DNA from: Akkermansiaceae bacterium UBA5688
GTDB lineage: Bacteria > Verrucomicrobiota > Verrucomicrobiia > Verrucomicrobiales > Akkermansiaceae
DNA: 7,049 bases
Assembly: GCA_002420315.1 (NCBI GenBank)
Contig: DIHU01000123.1
Coordinates: 1-7,049 of the forward strand
Reading direction: 5' to 3'
Both the position numbers and the translations under genes were made by a program. This document shows positions 6,736-7,049 of the stretch, in pieces. Positions within the stretch are counted from its first letter, which is position 1; every line of letters begins with the position of its first letter. A model generated the notes under the pieces. That model did not search any database. It was not told the DNA's origin and saw only the letters and a program-made list of their open reading frames with translations.

Positions 6736-7049
6736 ATGGTTAAACAATGTTTTTTCCTCCCCTTGCTGCTTGTCTTACCGCTCTGTGCGCAAAAGCCAAA
6801 TGTGGTTGTCATTATCTCCGACGATGCCGGATATTCCGACTGGGGATTTATGGATGACTACCTCCAGACCCTCAACCCGGGGCAACCTAAATCGACTGTT
6901 CCAACTCCCAATCTTGACGCATTACGTAAGCGCGGAACTCTCCTCACCAATGCCTACACCGCCGCGGTCTGCTCTCCATCCCGTGCCGCCATTGTCACGG
7001 GATCTTACCAGCAACGGATTGGCTACGAATATAATATCAACAATCTCAC
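6736..7049 (+). CDS. Secreted Cys-type sulfatase, 3'-truncated by the window edge
   Basis: This is the N-terminal part (104 full codons) of a type I sulfatase, an alkaline-phosphatase-fold enzyme that hydrolyses sulfate esters. Residues 1-18 form a signal peptide: Lys3, a Leu-rich core (about 6-16) and a likely cut after LCA, before Gln19. The Cys at 17 is not in a good lipobox (LPLC), so a lipoprotein is unlikely. PNVVVIISDDAGYSDWG (21-37) contains the metal-binding pair Asp29-Asp30. TPNLDALRKRG (57-67) follows, then CSPSR (79-83), the C-x-P-S-R signature whose Cys is oxidised to formylglycine, and the TGSYQQRIG strand region. The enzyme therefore needs a formylglycine-generating enzyme encoded elsewhere. 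Export suggests action on outside substrates such as sulfated polysaccharides, which is common in planctomycetes and verrucomicrobia. The rest of the protein, the subfamily and the substrate cannot be judged here. Confidence 0.93.
   Translation, partial: MVKQCFFLPLLLVLPLCAQKPNVVVIISDDAGYSDWGFMDDYLQTLNPGQPKSTVPTPNLDALRKRGTLLTNAYTAAVCSPSRAAIVTGSYQQRIGYEYNINNL

Noticed and set aside
6723..6743. Six-codon frame (MECGDG) overlapping the sulfatase start
   Set aside because: It has no ribosome-binding site of its own and is too short to judge; chance is the simplest explanation.

Overview
This window looks like ordinary chromosome from a Gram-negative bacterium. It carries three housekeeping or stress genes, a probable acetyltransferase and the start of a secreted sulfatase. 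A Cys-type sulfatase with a signal peptide, next to moderately GC-rich core-metabolism genes with weak Shine-Dalgarno sites, fits the Planctomycetota/Verrucomicrobiota group (perhaps an Opitutae-like verrucomicrobium). That placement is inferred from gene style, not from a marker gene.

Layout. Positions 1-606 (+) hold trpF, cut at its 5' end by only a few codons. It overlaps crcB/fluC (603-983, +) in an ATGA stop/start junction. A GNAT-family acetyltransferase (961-1461, -) converges on crcB, and the two 3' ends overlap by 23 bp. A 380-bp divergent intergenic region (1462-1841) follows. It contains a perfect 22-bp palindrome, a 12-bp palindrome and a plausible sigma70-type promoter in front of gltB. 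gltB (1842-6425, +) encodes the complete large subunit of glutamate synthase and takes up about two thirds of the window. A 310-bp spacer (6426-6735) without a clear terminator leads to a sulfatase (6736 to the window end, +), cut at its 3' end.

How the genes relate. TrpF works in tryptophan synthesis and GltB in ammonia assimilation. FluC exports fluoride. The sulfatase probably removes sulfate from external polysaccharides or other sulfate esters. Only trpF-crcB looks like a co-transcribed pair. gltB has no gltD beside it downstream, yet its protein lacks the loop typical of ferredoxin-dependent enzymes, so a GltD partner encoded elsewhere is expected.

I found no mobile element, CRISPR array, tRNA, rRNA or convincing riboswitch, and no sign of a new defence or biosynthetic system. 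The observations most worth checking are the paired palindromes before gltB, the unlinked NADPH-type gltB, and the riboswitch-free coupling of a fluoride channel to trpF.
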